Shown here: positions 25,795-34,871 of the stretch, one piece after another | Position numbering within the stretch: the first letter of the stretch is position 1 | How the letters are laid out: every line of letters starts with the position of its first letter | Assembly: GCA_943333505.2 (NCBI GenBank) | Contig: CALQTN020000008.1 | Span: 37,260 to 101,259 of the forward strand | Direction: 5' to 3' | Length of the DNA: 64,000 nt | Origin: Asaia bogorensis | Lineage (GTDB): Bacteria; Pseudomonadota; Alphaproteobacteria; Acetobacterales; Acetobacteraceae | The notes under the pieces: model-generated | What the model saw: only the letters and a program-made list of their open reading frames with translations | Told to the model about the DNA's origin: nothing | Databases searched by the model: none | Program-made: the position numbers and the translations under genes

Positions 25795-27948
25795 TCAGTC
25801 CGCGCGCGGACGCAATTGCCCGATGCGCAGGGCTAGTGCGTTCAGAACTACGCTGACCGACGACATTGCCATGGCGCCGCCGGCGATCATCGGGTCGAGC
25901 ATGCCGGCGGCGGCAAGGGGAATGCCGATGACGTTGTAGGCAAAGGCCCAGAACAGCCCACGCCGCATGGTGCGCCAGGTGCGGCGCGACAGCAGGATGG
26001 CGTCGGGCACCAGCATCGGGTCGCCACGCATCAGGGTGATGCCGGCCGCCGCCATCGCAACATCGGTGCCCCCGCCCATCGCAAAGCCGACATCGGCGGC
26101 GGCGAGGGCGGCGGCATCGTTGACCCCGTCGCCAACCATGCCGATCACCGCGCCACCATCGCGCATCACACGAATGGCGGCGAGTTTGTCCTCGGGCAGC
26201 AATCCGGCGCGCACATCCAAGATGCCGAGGGCAGCCCCGGCCCGCGCGGCCGCAGCCTGATTGTCGCCCGACAGCAGCACCACGCGCAGTCCGAGCGCCT
26301 GGAGGCGGGCGATGGCGGCGGCAGAATTTGGTTTGATCGCATCGGCAAAGGCGAGCAGGCCGAGCAACCGGCCATCAACCGCGAGCCAGGAAATGGTCTG
26401 ACCTTCGGCGGCATGGCGGGCTTCTGCCTCGGCCATTGGCGCATGATCGATGCCAAGCTCGGCCATCATCCGGCCACTGCCGAGGCTCACCATCCGTCCA
26501 TCAATGTCCGCACTGATGCCGCGACCCAGCGCGGCGCGGTGATTGGTGGCGGCGGGGAAAGCACTGGCTTGGCGCAACACCGCACGGGCCAGCGGGTGTT
26601 CGCTGCCGGCTTGCAAGGCGGCGGCGAGGCTAAGAATTTCGTCCTGCGTCGCGCCCCCCGCCGCTTCGATCGCGACAAGTTTCGGGAAGCCCTCTGTCAG
26701 GGTGCCGGTTTTGTCAAAAGCGATGATGGTGGCGGCCTGGGCGCGTTCGAGCGCCCCGGCATCTTTGACCAGGATGCCCGCCCGCGCCGCGATGCCGGTG
26801 GCGACCATGATGGCGGTGGGCGTCGCCAGCCCCATCGCGCATGGGCACGCGATGACCAGCACGGCAACGGCATTGATGATCGCGGTGTCGATGGGCGCGC
26901 CGACGATGGCCCAGGCCAGGGCGGTCAGAACGGCGATGACCACGACGACCGGCACGAACACGGCGCTGACCCGATCGGCGAGACGTTGGATAGCGGGCTT
27001 GTTGAGCTGGGCGTCTTCCACGAGACGCACCATGCGGGCGAGTGTGGTTTCTCGGCCGACCGCTGTCAGTCGCATCTGCAGCAGCGCCTCGCCATTGATC
27101 GCCCCGCCAATCGCACGGGCGCCGGGCTGTTTGACGACCGGCAAAGCTTCCCCGGTCAGCAGGCTTTCATCGACGCCGCCCCCACCGGCGACGATCACTC
27201 CGTCAGCCGGGATGCGCGCCCCCGGACGGATCACCGCGATGTCGTCGATGGCCAGCGCGGCGATCGGGATTTCGGTTTCGACGCCGTCGCGCAGCACGAT
27301 GGCGGTGGTTGGGCGCAGGGCCGCAAGGGCAGCGATGGCGCTGGCCGCACTTTGCCGGGCACGGGCTTCAAGATAGCGGCCGAGCAACACCAGGGTGATG
27401 ACCGTCGCCGCCGATTCGAAATAGAGCGCCGCGTGGGCGCCGTTCAGCGCGAGATTGTAGCAGGACAGCAGGAAGGCGGCGGCAGTGCCGAGCACCACCA
27501 GCAAATCCATCCCGCCATAGAAGCCGCGCAACCCGAGCCAACTCGCACGATAGAATGGCCAGGCGACCCAGGTTTGCACCGGCACCGCCAGCAGCAATTG
27601 CAGCCAGCCCGGCAGCATCGCGGCATGCCCAAACGGCATGGTGACGAGCATCGGCGCGGTCAGAACAGCGGCCATAATCAGGCGCATCGGCAAGGTCGCG
27701 GCCTCGTTGAACGCGTCGGTCACCGGATGGGCGGCATAGCCCGCCTTGGCGACGGCGGCCTCGAGCGCCGCCGGATCGAGCGCGCCCGCACCCCGCACGC
27801 GGGCACGGTTGGTCGCAAGGTTTACCTCGGCGCTGGCAACGCCTGGCACGCGGGCCAACACCCGCTCTACCCGGGTTACGCAGGCCGCGCAGGTCATCCC
27901 ATCAATCGAAAGGTCAATTATATCTGCCATCGCGTATAAATGGGACAC
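25795..27948 (-). CDS. copA: copper-translocating P1B-type ATPase
   Basis: A 717-residue P-type ATPase. One N-terminal heavy-metal domain has GMTCAACVTRVE (C20 and C23). The membrane metal site is VIACPCAMGLATP (CPC at about 368-370), the phosphorylation loop is FDKTGTLTEG (aspartate about 412), and EHPLARAVLR, MVGDGVNDAAALAAADVGFAMG and RRTWRTMRRG follow. The CPC, GMTCAAC and C-terminal patterns match the Cu+ exporter group. M7 (MADIIDL) is an alternative start. It is divergent from a CopZ-like metal-binding gene, and no CueR-type regulator is adjacent. Confidence 0.92.
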   Translation of the reverse strand: MSHLYAMADIIDLSIDGMTCAACVTRVERVLARVPGVASAEVNLATNRARVRGAGALDPAALEAAVAKAGYAAHPVTDAFNEAATLPMRLIMAAVLTAPMLVTMPFGHAAMLPGWLQLLLAVPVQTWVAWPFYRASWLGLRGFYGGMDLLVVLGTAAAFLLSCYNLALNGAHAALYFESAATVITLVLLGRYLEARARQSAASAIAALAALRPTTAIVLRDGVETEIPIAALAIDDIAVIRPGARIPADGVIVAGGGGVDESLLTGEALPVVKQPGARAIGGAINGEALLQMRLTAVGRETTLARMVRLVEDAQLNKPAIQRLADRVSAVFVPVVVVIAVLTALAWAIVGAPIDTAIINAVAVLVIACPCAMGLATPTAIMVATGIAARAGILVKDAGALERAQAATIIAFDKTGTLTEGFPKLVAIEAAGGATQDEILSLAAALQAGSEHPLARAVLRQASAFPAATNHRAALGRGISADIDGRMVSLGSGRMMAELGIDHAPMAEAEARHAAEGQTISWLAVDGRLLGLLAFADAIKPNSAAAIARLQALGLRVVLLSGDNQAAAARAGAALGILDVRAGLLPEDKLAAIRVMRDGGAVIGMVGDGVNDAAALAAADVGFAMGGGTDVAMAAAGITLMRGDPMLVPDAILLSRRTWRTMRRGLFWAFAYNVIGIPLAAAGMLDPMIAGGAMAMSSVSVVLNALALRIGQLRPRAD

Positions 27949-28024
27949 GCAGTGCGGCTAAACAACTGGGCTACCCGCGCGCCTGCCCAGGCGGTAGTGT
28001 GGAAATGATTAATGCCGGAGTCGT

Positions 28025-28228
28025 ATGGTGGTAAAATTTTCCGTTCCTGAAATGCATTGTGCAGGCTGCATTGCCGCTGTCACCCGCGCTATCCAGGCGA
28101 GCGACAAGGCGGCCACGGTAGCCGCGAGCCTTGAGACCCATATTGTCGAAGTCACCTCGCATCTGCCGCCGGATCAACTCGCCAGCCTGATCGAAGATGC
28201 CGGCTTTACCGCTAAGGAAGTCGCATGA
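28025..28228 (+). CDS. CopZ-like heavy-metal-associated protein
   Basis: A 67-residue HMA domain (ferredoxin-like fold) with the metal motif MHCAGC at about residues 10-15. It is a likely cytosolic Cu+ chaperone delivering to the ATPase encoded divergently. Its stop overlaps the ATG of the next gene by four bases, so a metal chaperone is translationally coupled to an unrelated-looking uppP gene. The divergent intergenic region of 76 bases must hold both promoters. Confidence 0.85.
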   Translation: MVVKFSVPEMHCAGCIAAVTRAIQASDKAATVAASLETHIVEVTSHLPPDQLASLIEDAGFTAKEVA

Positions 28229-29061
28229 CCCCCTTCGAGGCGTTTGCCATCGCGGTTCTGCAAGGCACAACTGAGCTTTTTCCGGTTTCGAGCCTCGGCC
28301 ACGCCGTCGTTGTCCCGGCGGTGCTGCATTGGTCGCTCGACCAGAAATCGGCGGCGTTCCTACCGTTCATCGTGTTGTTGCACACCGGGACGGCAACCGC
28401 GCTGCTGGCCTTTTTCTGGCGCGACTGGTGGGCGCTGGCCCGTGGGGTGCTGGGTATCGGTGACGATGCATCGGTGAACGCCGCGCGGCGCCGGTTCGTG
28501 CTGATCGTGGTCGCCACTATTCCGGCGGTGATATTGGGCTTTGCCTTGCAGAATTTTGTCCGCAGCCTGTTTGCAACCCCGATGCTTGCGGCCGCGATGC
28601 TGGTGCTGAACGGGTTCATGCTGCTGTTTGGCGAACGGCTGCGGCGGCGTGGCGGAGATCGGGTGCTTTCGAGCCTGACCGGCTGGGACGCGCTGGCGAT
28701 CGGCTGCTGGCAATGTCTGGCGTTGATCCCAGGCCTTTCGCGTGCCGGCGCGACCATGGTGGGCGGCTTGCTGCGTGGGGTGAACCATAGCGACAGCGCC
28801 CATTTCTCGTTTTTGATCGCGACCCCGATCATCATCGGCGCAACGGTTCTCGAAGCCCGGCATTTGCTCGGCAGCGCAGTGCCGCCCGGCACGTTCGGGC
28901 TGGCGGCGATGGCGGCCGTGGTCGCGGGCATCGTCGCCTATGCGACCACGTGGTTTCTGATGCGCTACTTCCGCTCGCATGATGACTGGGCGCTGAACCC
29001 GTTTGCCTATTACTGCATTGCCGTCGGCGCCGGGTCATTGGCCTGGTTGAAATTCGCGTGA
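28225..29061 (+). CDS. uppP: undecaprenyl-diphosphate phosphatase (BacA/UppP family)
   Basis: A 278-residue membrane protein that recycles the C55 lipid carrier used for peptidoglycan and glycan synthesis. The family blocks are QGTTELFPVSSLGHAVVVP near the N-terminus (acidic and serine active-site region) and LALIPGLSRAGATMVGG around residues 170-186. The second serine of the usual PGxSRSG block is alanine here, so this is a divergent branch. About seven to eight hydrophobic segments are visible. It is inside a tightly coupled four-gene operon with the HMA protein, a CoA transferase and an SGNH hydrolase. Confidence 0.88.
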   Translation: MTPFEAFAIAVLQGTTELFPVSSLGHAVVVPAVLHWSLDQKSAAFLPFIVLLHTGTATALLAFFWRDWWALARGVLGIGDDASVNAARRRFVLIVVATIPAVILGFALQNFVRSLFATPMLAAAMLVLNGFMLLFGERLRRRGGDRVLSSLTGWDALAIGCWQCLALIPGLSRAGATMVGGLLRGVNHSDSAHFSFLIATPIIIGATVLEARHLLGSAVPPGTFGLAAMAAVVAGIVAYATTWFLMRYFRSHDDWALNPFAYYCIAVGAGSLAWLKFA

Positions 29062-30239
29062 TGGCCGGCCCCCTCGAAGGCATCCGCATCGTCGACCTCA
29101 CCAGCATCGTGCTGGGTCCGTATGGCACCCAGATGCTGGGCGATGCCGGGGCTGACATCATCAAGGTCGAACCGCCGGGCGGCGAGATGACCCGCGCGAT
29201 CGGGCCGCATCGATCGCCGGACCAGAGCGCCTATTACGCCAACCTCAACCGCAACAAGCGCAGCCTGGTGCTGGATCTGAAGCAGGCCAACGCGCGCGCG
29301 GCGTTGCTGCGGGTTATCGATGGCGCGGATGTGTTCGTCCACAACATGCGGGCAGGTGCGGCGGCACGCCTGGGGTTGGATGCCGCGACCCTGCTGGCGC
29401 GCTGCCCGACACTGATCCATGCCTCGGCCAGCGGGTTTCGCCTCGGCAGTTCCAAGCAGGATGATCCGGCATTTGACGATCTGATCCAGGGTATGTGTGG
29501 GTTGGCATCCTTGAACGGGGCCGCGACCGGCGCCGACGGGCCGCGCTATGTCCCGAGCGTGATGGCCGACAAGATCAGCGGGCACACGCTGGCGACCGCG
29601 ATCACCATGGCGCTGTTCGCCCGCGAACGGTCCGGTGTCGGCCAGGCGCTGCATGTGCCGATGCTGGATACGATGCTGGCGTTTCTGCTGCCGGAACATC
29701 TCTGGGGCAAGACCATCGACGATGCCGAGGCGGGGCTGGGCTATCCCCGCCTGATGACCCCGCATCGCCGGCCCTATGCCACCAAAGACGGCTATCTGTG
29801 CATTATCGCTGCCACCGATGATCAATGGCAGCGCCTGTTCTCGGTGTTGGGCCGGCCAGAACTGATCCGCGATCCGCGTTTTGTCGATATGGTCGCCCGC
29901 ACCACCAATATTGATGCGCTTTACGGCGTGGTGGCCGAAATGCTGCCGACCCGCACAACCGCCGACTGGCTCGCGGCCCTGGCCACCGCCGATCTGCCCC
30001 ACGGGCCGGCGCACTCGCTTGAAAGCCTGTTCGATGACCCGTATCTGATCGAGGTCAACGCCTTCCCGCGTTTTCAGCATCCGACCGAGGGCGAGATCAC
30101 CATGATCGCACCGCCGGTTGATTTCTCGTCCACCCCGCTGGCGATCCGTAGCGGTGCGCCCGGCCTGGGGGCCCATTCGGCGGAGATATTGCGCGAGGCC
30201 GGTTTGAGTGAGGTCGAAATCGGCTTGCTTGCAGCATGA
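29061..30239 (+). CDS. family III CoA transferase (CaiB/BaiF)
   Basis: A 392-residue formyl-CoA-transferase-like protein. It begins PLEGIRIVDLTSIVLGPYG, contains NRNKRSLVLDLK, and places the catalytic aspartate in PAFDDLIQG (residues about 142-150). PYATKDGYLCIIAATD and LGAHSAEILREAGLS are family C-terminal blocks. The ATG overlaps the uppP stop by one base. It transfers CoA between organic acids; the donor and acceptor are unknown. Confidence 0.9.
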   Translation: MAGPLEGIRIVDLTSIVLGPYGTQMLGDAGADIIKVEPPGGEMTRAIGPHRSPDQSAYYANLNRNKRSLVLDLKQANARAALLRVIDGADVFVHNMRAGAAARLGLDAATLLARCPTLIHASASGFRLGSSKQDDPAFDDLIQGMCGLASLNGAATGADGPRYVPSVMADKISGHTLATAITMALFARERSGVGQALHVPMLDTMLAFLLPEHLWGKTIDDAEAGLGYPRLMTPHRRPYATKDGYLCIIAATDDQWQRLFSVLGRPELIRDPRFVDMVARTTNIDALYGVVAEMLPTRTTADWLAALATADLPHGPAHSLESLFDDPYLIEVNAFPRFQHPTEGEITMIAPPVDFSSTPLAIRSGAPGLGAHSAEILREAGLSEVEIGLLAA

Positions 30240-31012
30240 GCCTCGGGCGGCGAGCAGCAGTTTTTGGCAGCATCGCGCTCGCGGCAAGTCCTGTAGCTGC
30301 CGCCCCACTTGCGGCGGTGCCGATCGACCGGCTGCAAACCAAATGGTGGCGTCTGAAGCACGAGGCCAAACTGCGCGAAAAACAGGCCGGGCCGGTCGAT
30401 CTGGTGTTTCTTGGCGATTCCATCACCGAGAATTACGAGCAGTCCGGTGCCCCCGCCATCGCCAATTTCCGCCCGGTCTGGCAGCGTTTCTATGGCGATC
30501 GCCGCGCGCTCAATCTCGGGTTCAAGGGCGATGCGACCAGCCATTTGCTGTGGCGGATGCTGAATGGCGAAATCGACGGTATTTCTCCGAAAGCAGCGGT
30601 GATCCTGATCGGCGCCAATAATCTCGGGCGTGCACATTGGCCGACCGCCGATAATATCGCCGGGATTGCCGCGGTGGTGGCGACCGCGCGGCAGAAATTG
30701 CCGAAGACACAGATTTTGCTGCTTGGGATATTGCCGAGCGTGCGCAATGCCTGGGCGAGCCAGACAACGACTGAGGTGAACGCCGCTTTGGCCAAACGCT
30801 ATGGGGCGGGGCGCGAGGCGATGGTGACCTATCGCGATGTGGGCCACGTGCTGGAACGCGGTGGCCGCGCCGATCCGGCGCTTTTCTATGACCCGAATCT
30901 GTCGCCGCCCGAACCGCCTTTGCACCCATCCCCTGAAGGGATGGCGCGGGTCGCTGCCGCAATCGAAGCGGATCTGGCCGCCATGCTGGGGGATCGGCGG
31001 CGTGGCGGGTAA
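30236..31012 (+). CDS. SGNH/GDSL hydrolase, secreted
   Basis: A 258-residue GDSL-type esterase or acetylhydrolase. An N-terminal hydrophobic stretch (AAVFGSIALAASPVAAAP) acts as a signal peptide. Block I is VFLGDSITENYEQSG (nucleophile Ser), block III is ILIGANNLGR (Asn), and the Gly is in LNLGFKGDAT. The terminal DxxH block is unusual: it reads EPPLHPSPEGM, so the conserved aspartate three residues before His is proline. It resembles platelet-activating-factor acetylhydrolase-like or sialate acetylesterase-like proteins. It overlaps the CoA transferase by four bases. A role in removing acetyl groups from cell-wall or surface glycans is only an inference. Confidence 0.8.
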   Translation: MSLGRRAAVFGSIALAASPVAAAPLAAVPIDRLQTKWWRLKHEAKLREKQAGPVDLVFLGDSITENYEQSGAPAIANFRPVWQRFYGDRRALNLGFKGDATSHLLWRMLNGEIDGISPKAAVILIGANNLGRAHWPTADNIAGIAAVVATARQKLPKTQILLLGILPSVRNAWASQTTTEVNAALAKRYGAGREAMVTYRDVGHVLERGGRADPALFYDPNLSPPEPPLHPSPEGMARVAAAIEADLAAMLGDRRRGG

Positions 31013-31101
31013 TGTTGCGACCGGGCTAGGCTGATCGGCGTTTGCAGCCGCGACGCCAGAGCGACTAGGGTCTGGCAACCGAGACAAGCCGGAGCCAGAC
31101 C

Positions 31102-32463
31102 ATGCCGACCATCGCCGAAACCCTCGCCGCCTATGCTGCCGAGCAGAGCCGCACTGCCCTGTCGGCAGATGTCACCCACCACGCCAAGCGTGCGGTGATC
31201 GACTGGTTCGCGGCCCTGCTGCCCGGATCGGTGCTGCCGCCGGCGCTGATGCTGGCCGAGGCACTGGCCGATGAGCTCGATCACGGCCGCGCCATCGTTT
31301 ATGGCAGCAATCGGCGCGCGAGCCTGCGGGCGGCCGCCCTGATCAACGCCACCGCCAGCCACACCATCGAATTCGACGATATTTTTCGCGACGCGGTTTA
31401 CCATCCCGGCTGTCCGGTGATCGGCGCGGGGCTTGCCGCTGCCCAGGCGCGCGGCGCCAATGGCGCGGCGCTGCTGCGGGCAATCGTGGTCGGCTACGAG
31501 ATTTCGACCCGCATCGGGGTCGCCGTGCAACCCTCGCATTACCGGTTCTGGCATACCACCGGCACTATCGGCACATTCGGCGCGGCGGCCTCGGTCGCCA
31601 GCGTTCTGGGAGCCACCGCCGGGCAGACCGCGCACGCGCTGGCCAATGCCGGCACCTTCGCCGCCGCCTTGCAGCAGGCGTTCCGCTCGGATGCGATGTC
31701 CAAGCCGCTGCATGCCGGGCATGCCGCCGATGCCGGGGCGATGGCAGCTTTGGGGGCGGCACGCGGCATGACCGGTGCGCTGGACGTGCTGGAAGGGGTA
31801 GCAGGCTTTGGCGCGGCAATGTCAGTCAACCCGAATTGGGCGGCGGCGACCGACGGGCTGGGCGCGCGCTACAACATCACCGCGATGACCTTCAAGAACC
31901 ACGGCTGCTGTGGGCATTGTTTTGCAGCCATCGACGCCGCCCTGACGCTGCAGGCAGCGCATGGCTTCCGCCACCAGGATATCGCCAGGATCGCCGTCGG
32001 CGGCTATCAGGCGACATTTGATGTCACCGGACGCAAATCGGTTGCCACCGAGTTCGAAGGCCGCTTCAGCACCCCCTTCACGGTGGCGACCGCTTTGGTC
32101 CATGGCAGTGTTCGGCTGGTCGCGTTCGCGCCGGACCGGCTCGCGGACCCGGATGTGCAGGCACTGATGGCCCGGGTGGATGTCACGGTCGATCCGGATT
32201 GTGCGGCGGCCTTCCCTGGCGCGCGGACAGCGCGGGTGACGATCACGTTGAAAGATGGCCGCGCGTTCAGCCACTTCCAGCCCACCCGCAAAGGTGATCC
32301 CGAAGATCCTCTGACGGACGCGGAGCTTGAGGCCAAATTCCTCGAACTTGCCGGCCCAGTGGTCGGCGATGCCGCATCGCGCGGACTGCTGGCCCAGCTG
32401 TGGGCGATCGATACGCTTGATGACGTTCGGCTGGCACCGGTGGTGCTACGGCGGGCGGCGTAG
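31102..32463 (+). CDS. MmgE/PrpD family protein
   Basis: A 453-residue protein of the 2-methylcitrate dehydratase/aconitate decarboxylase superfamily. Family blocks are ATASHTIEFDDIFRDAVYHP (active-site Asp region), KPLHAGHAADAGAMAALGAA, NHGCCGHCFAAIDA and VDVTVDPDCAAAFPG. It lacks any other methylcitrate-cycle gene nearby, so the true substrate is unclear. The TAG stop is made by the target TA and first G of mobile repeat copy 5. The protein end (VVLRRAA) looks natural. Confidence 0.88.
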   Translation: MPTIAETLAAYAAEQSRTALSADVTHHAKRAVIDWFAALLPGSVLPPALMLAEALADELDHGRAIVYGSNRRASLRAAALINATASHTIEFDDIFRDAVYHPGCPVIGAGLAAAQARGANGAALLRAIVVGYEISTRIGVAVQPSHYRFWHTTGTIGTFGAAASVASVLGATAGQTAHALANAGTFAAALQQAFRSDAMSKPLHAGHAADAGAMAALGAARGMTGALDVLEGVAGFGAAMSVNPNWAAATDGLGARYNITAMTFKNHGCCGHCFAAIDAALTLQAAHGFRHQDIARIAVGGYQATFDVTGRKSVATEFEGRFSTPFTVATALVHGSVRLVAFAPDRLADPDVQALMARVDVTVDPDCAAAFPGARTARVTITLKDGRAFSHFQPTRKGDPEDPLTDAELEAKFLELAGPVVGDAASRGLLAQLWAIDTLDDVRLAPVVLRRAA

Positions 32464-32566
32464 AGCGTGATCGGTTGAAGTTGAATCAGCAGCCACGCTC
32501 TACTATCTTGTTTTTACGATCATCTTTATCCGTCCAACCGAAGCCGATTGAACGAATGATGATCTC
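32461..32566 (+). repeat. 106-bp mobile repeat, copy 5, at the stop codon of the MmgE/PrpD gene
   Basis: Full-length element. The left TA plus G is the upstream stop codon. At the right edge the TA has mutated to TC, so this copy is older or altered. It lies between convergent genes. Confidence 0.8.
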
Positions 32567-32569
32567 AGC

Positions 32570-33754
32570 CTACCAAGCTGCATCCAATAGCTGCCGCACC
32601 ATCGCCGATCCTTCGATCTTGCGCGGGTTACTGTGCACGGCACGATCATGCATCGATCCAGCGGCGATGATATCGAGCTGATCTTCCCGCACCCCCACTG
32701 CCCGCAAGGTCGCAGGCAGACCGAGGGCTGCAATCAGATCGGCAACCGCCGCGGCGGCGTCCCCGCCCGGGCGGCCCAGGGCATCGGCCACCAGGGCCTG
32801 GCGTGGGGCATTTACCGCCAGATTGAAGCGCAGCACATGCGGCAGCATCACGCAGGACGTGTAGCCATGCGGCACCCCGGCCGTGCCGCCCAGCACATGG
32901 CCGATGCCGTGGCTGGCGCCGACAGGCACGCCAACCTGGGAGCCGGCCATCGACATCCACGCCCCGAGCTGGCAGTCGAGCCGGGCGGTGAGATCGGTGG
33001 GGTCTGCCTTGCAGGCCCGCAATCCGCGCCCAAGCAACCGCAGCGCCTGCATCGCCAGCCCGTCGCTGAGCGGTTGGCCGGCAATTGAACACAGACCCTC
33101 AACCGCATGATCGACGGCGCGGATGCCAGTCGACAGAAACAGCCATTCCGGCGTCGGCAGGGTGACCGCAGGGTCGAGGATCACGGTTTGCGGGATCATG
33201 GTGGGGGATGCGTAGGACTCCTTATGCGCCACGCCATCCGGGGTATCAGTGTCGGTGCAGCCGGCGAAGGATGAGAACTCCCCGGCCGACAAGGTGGTCG
33301 GGATCGAAATCGTGCGCACCGTCCCGGCGTCGACCGGCGGGCGGCGGGTGATGCCGTCGGCGCCGGTTACTGCGCGGAAATTGTCCAAGGCGCGTGGGTC
33401 GGTGATGTGGTTGGCGAGGCACATGCCGACCATCTTGGCGGCGTCGGTGACCGATCCGCCGCCAAGCGTTACCAGCAGATCGGCCCCAGCATCACGGGCG
33501 GCATTGGCGGCGGCAATCACCGCATTGCGCGGGGTGTGGGCCGGCATGTCGGTCCACACCCCGGCGAGGTGATTGCCCAGGGCAGCGCGGGCATCGTCGA
33601 CCAGACCCGTCTGGCGCGACAAGGTACCGCCGGCCATCAGAAACACCCGGGCCGCGCCGCAGCGCTCGCGCTCAGCGGCCAGGGCGGCGGCGAAGGGCTG
33701 GCCGTAAATCACCCGGTCCATATTGGGGTAACGGTAGATGCCGTGTTGGATCAT
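32570..33754 (-). CDS. iron-containing alcohol dehydrogenase (maleylacetate reductase-like)
   Basis: A 394-residue Fe-ADH. It shows VTLGGGSVTDAAKMVG (NAD-binding), IPTTLSAGEFS (as in maleylacetate reductases), metal ligands in AVDHAVEGL and GASHGIGHVLGGTAGVPHG, and VHSNPRK. The sequence TLSAGEFSSFAG is close to maleylacetate reductase, but no ring-cleavage gene is adjacent, so the substrate remains open. The start MIQHGIYRYP is chosen on family alignment; the longer frame enters the divergent promoter region. Confidence 0.85.
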   Translation of the reverse strand: MIQHGIYRYPNMDRVIYGQPFAAALAAERERCGAARVFLMAGGTLSRQTGLVDDARAALGNHLAGVWTDMPAHTPRNAVIAAANAARDAGADLLVTLGGGSVTDAAKMVGMCLANHITDPRALDNFRAVTGADGITRRPPVDAGTVRTISIPTTLSAGEFSSFAGCTDTDTPDGVAHKESYASPTMIPQTVILDPAVTLPTPEWLFLSTGIRAVDHAVEGLCSIAGQPLSDGLAMQALRLLGRGLRACKADPTDLTARLDCQLGAWMSMAGSQVGVPVGASHGIGHVLGGTAGVPHGYTSCVMLPHVLRFNLAVNAPRQALVADALGRPGGDAAAAVADLIAALGLPATLRAVGVREDQLDIIAAGSMHDRAVHSNPRKIEGSAMVRQLLDAAW

Positions 33755-33883
33755 TGCATTGGCCTTGCTGCGCGATATTGCAGCTTGGCGCGGTAATGCC
33801 TGCGGTTCAATCACCCGTCGCCTGCAACATAGGTTGCCGCCGCCACCGCGACATCGCAGGATAGGGGTAACCGAGGAGCTCCA

Positions 33884-34834
33884 ATGTATCTTAATCATTT
33901 TGCTGCCAGCACCACCGCGCATGACATGACGGCAACCGATGAATTCGCCAGCCTGCTGCAATCGGCGACCGAGCTGGGTATCGACCACGACAAGGCCACC
34001 GCCTATCGGTCATCCAACATCGTACTGCGCGGGATGCGGTTTCACTTCCTTGAATGGGGCGATCGGTCCAAGCCAACCGTGCTGCTGCTGCATGGCGGAC
34101 ATCAATCGGCGCATGCATGGGATTTGTGCAGCCTGAACCTCGCCCAACATTACCACGTGCTGGCATTGGACCAGCGTGGCCACGGCGACAGCGAATGGGC
34201 GCGCGATGTGGATTATTCCGGCATGGCGATGGCGGCCGATGTGACCGCGTTCCTGGCAGCGCTGGAGCCGGGCAAGCGGCCGGTGGTGGTCGGGCATTCG
34301 ATGGGTGGGCGCAACGCGATGCTGGTGGCACGCGAAACGCCGGACTCCATGCGGGCGCTGGTAATTGTCGATATCGGGCCGGAAATTTCGGATGCCGGGC
34401 GGGGCGCGATCGCGGGCTTTGTAAAGGCTGCCGAGGAATTCGACGATCTCGATCATTTCGTCGCCACTGTGCGCAAATACGATCCTTATCGCCCGATGGC
34501 GCATATCGAGCGGACCGCGAAATACAACATGCTGGTGCGCGCTGATGGCAAGTACATCTCGAAATGCGACGGCACGGCGCGGCGGGTCGGCATTCGCCCG
34601 TCTCTGCCACAGGATGTACTGACCCTGCCGGATGCGGCACGGCTGAAACTGCCGGTGCTGGTGGTGCGTGGGGAGAATTCCAACATCCTGGCGCCCGATG
34701 CCGCCGAACGTTTCCGCGACGCTTTGCCGCAGGGAGAACTGGTCACCATTCCCAATTGCGGCCATCTGGTGCCGTCACAAAACACCAAGGGTTTCCTGGC
34801 GGCGTTGCACAGCTATCTCTCAGCGCTCGGATAG
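33884..34834 (+). CDS. alpha/beta hydrolase
   Basis: A 316-residue alpha/beta-hydrolase. The oxyanion region is LLLHGGHQSAHAW, DQRGHGDSEW follows, and the nucleophile elbow is VVGHSMGGRNAM (Ser). The late acid is in LVVRGENSN and the His in IPNCGHLVPSQN. There is no signal peptide. It is divergent from the Fe-ADH and 37 bases ahead of the lytic transglycosylase. Substrate is unknown. Confidence 0.85.
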   Translation: MYLNHFAASTTAHDMTATDEFASLLQSATELGIDHDKATAYRSSNIVLRGMRFHFLEWGDRSKPTVLLLHGGHQSAHAWDLCSLNLAQHYHVLALDQRGHGDSEWARDVDYSGMAMAADVTAFLAALEPGKRPVVVGHSMGGRNAMLVARETPDSMRALVIVDIGPEISDAGRGAIAGFVKAAEEFDDLDHFVATVRKYDPYRPMAHIERTAKYNMLVRADGKYISKCDGTARRVGIRPSLPQDVLTLPDAARLKLPVLVVRGENSNILAPDAAERFRDALPQGELVTIPNCGHLVPSQNTKGFLAALHSYLSALG

Positions 34835-34871
34835 GAATTTCCAACCGCTGCGTGCTGGGGTAGAAGGCCGG

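Noticed and set aside
29010..30308. Long antisense ORF opposite the CoA transferase
   Set aside because: High GC with third-position bias creates long open antisense frames; the sense gene has clear family motifs and the antisense product does not.
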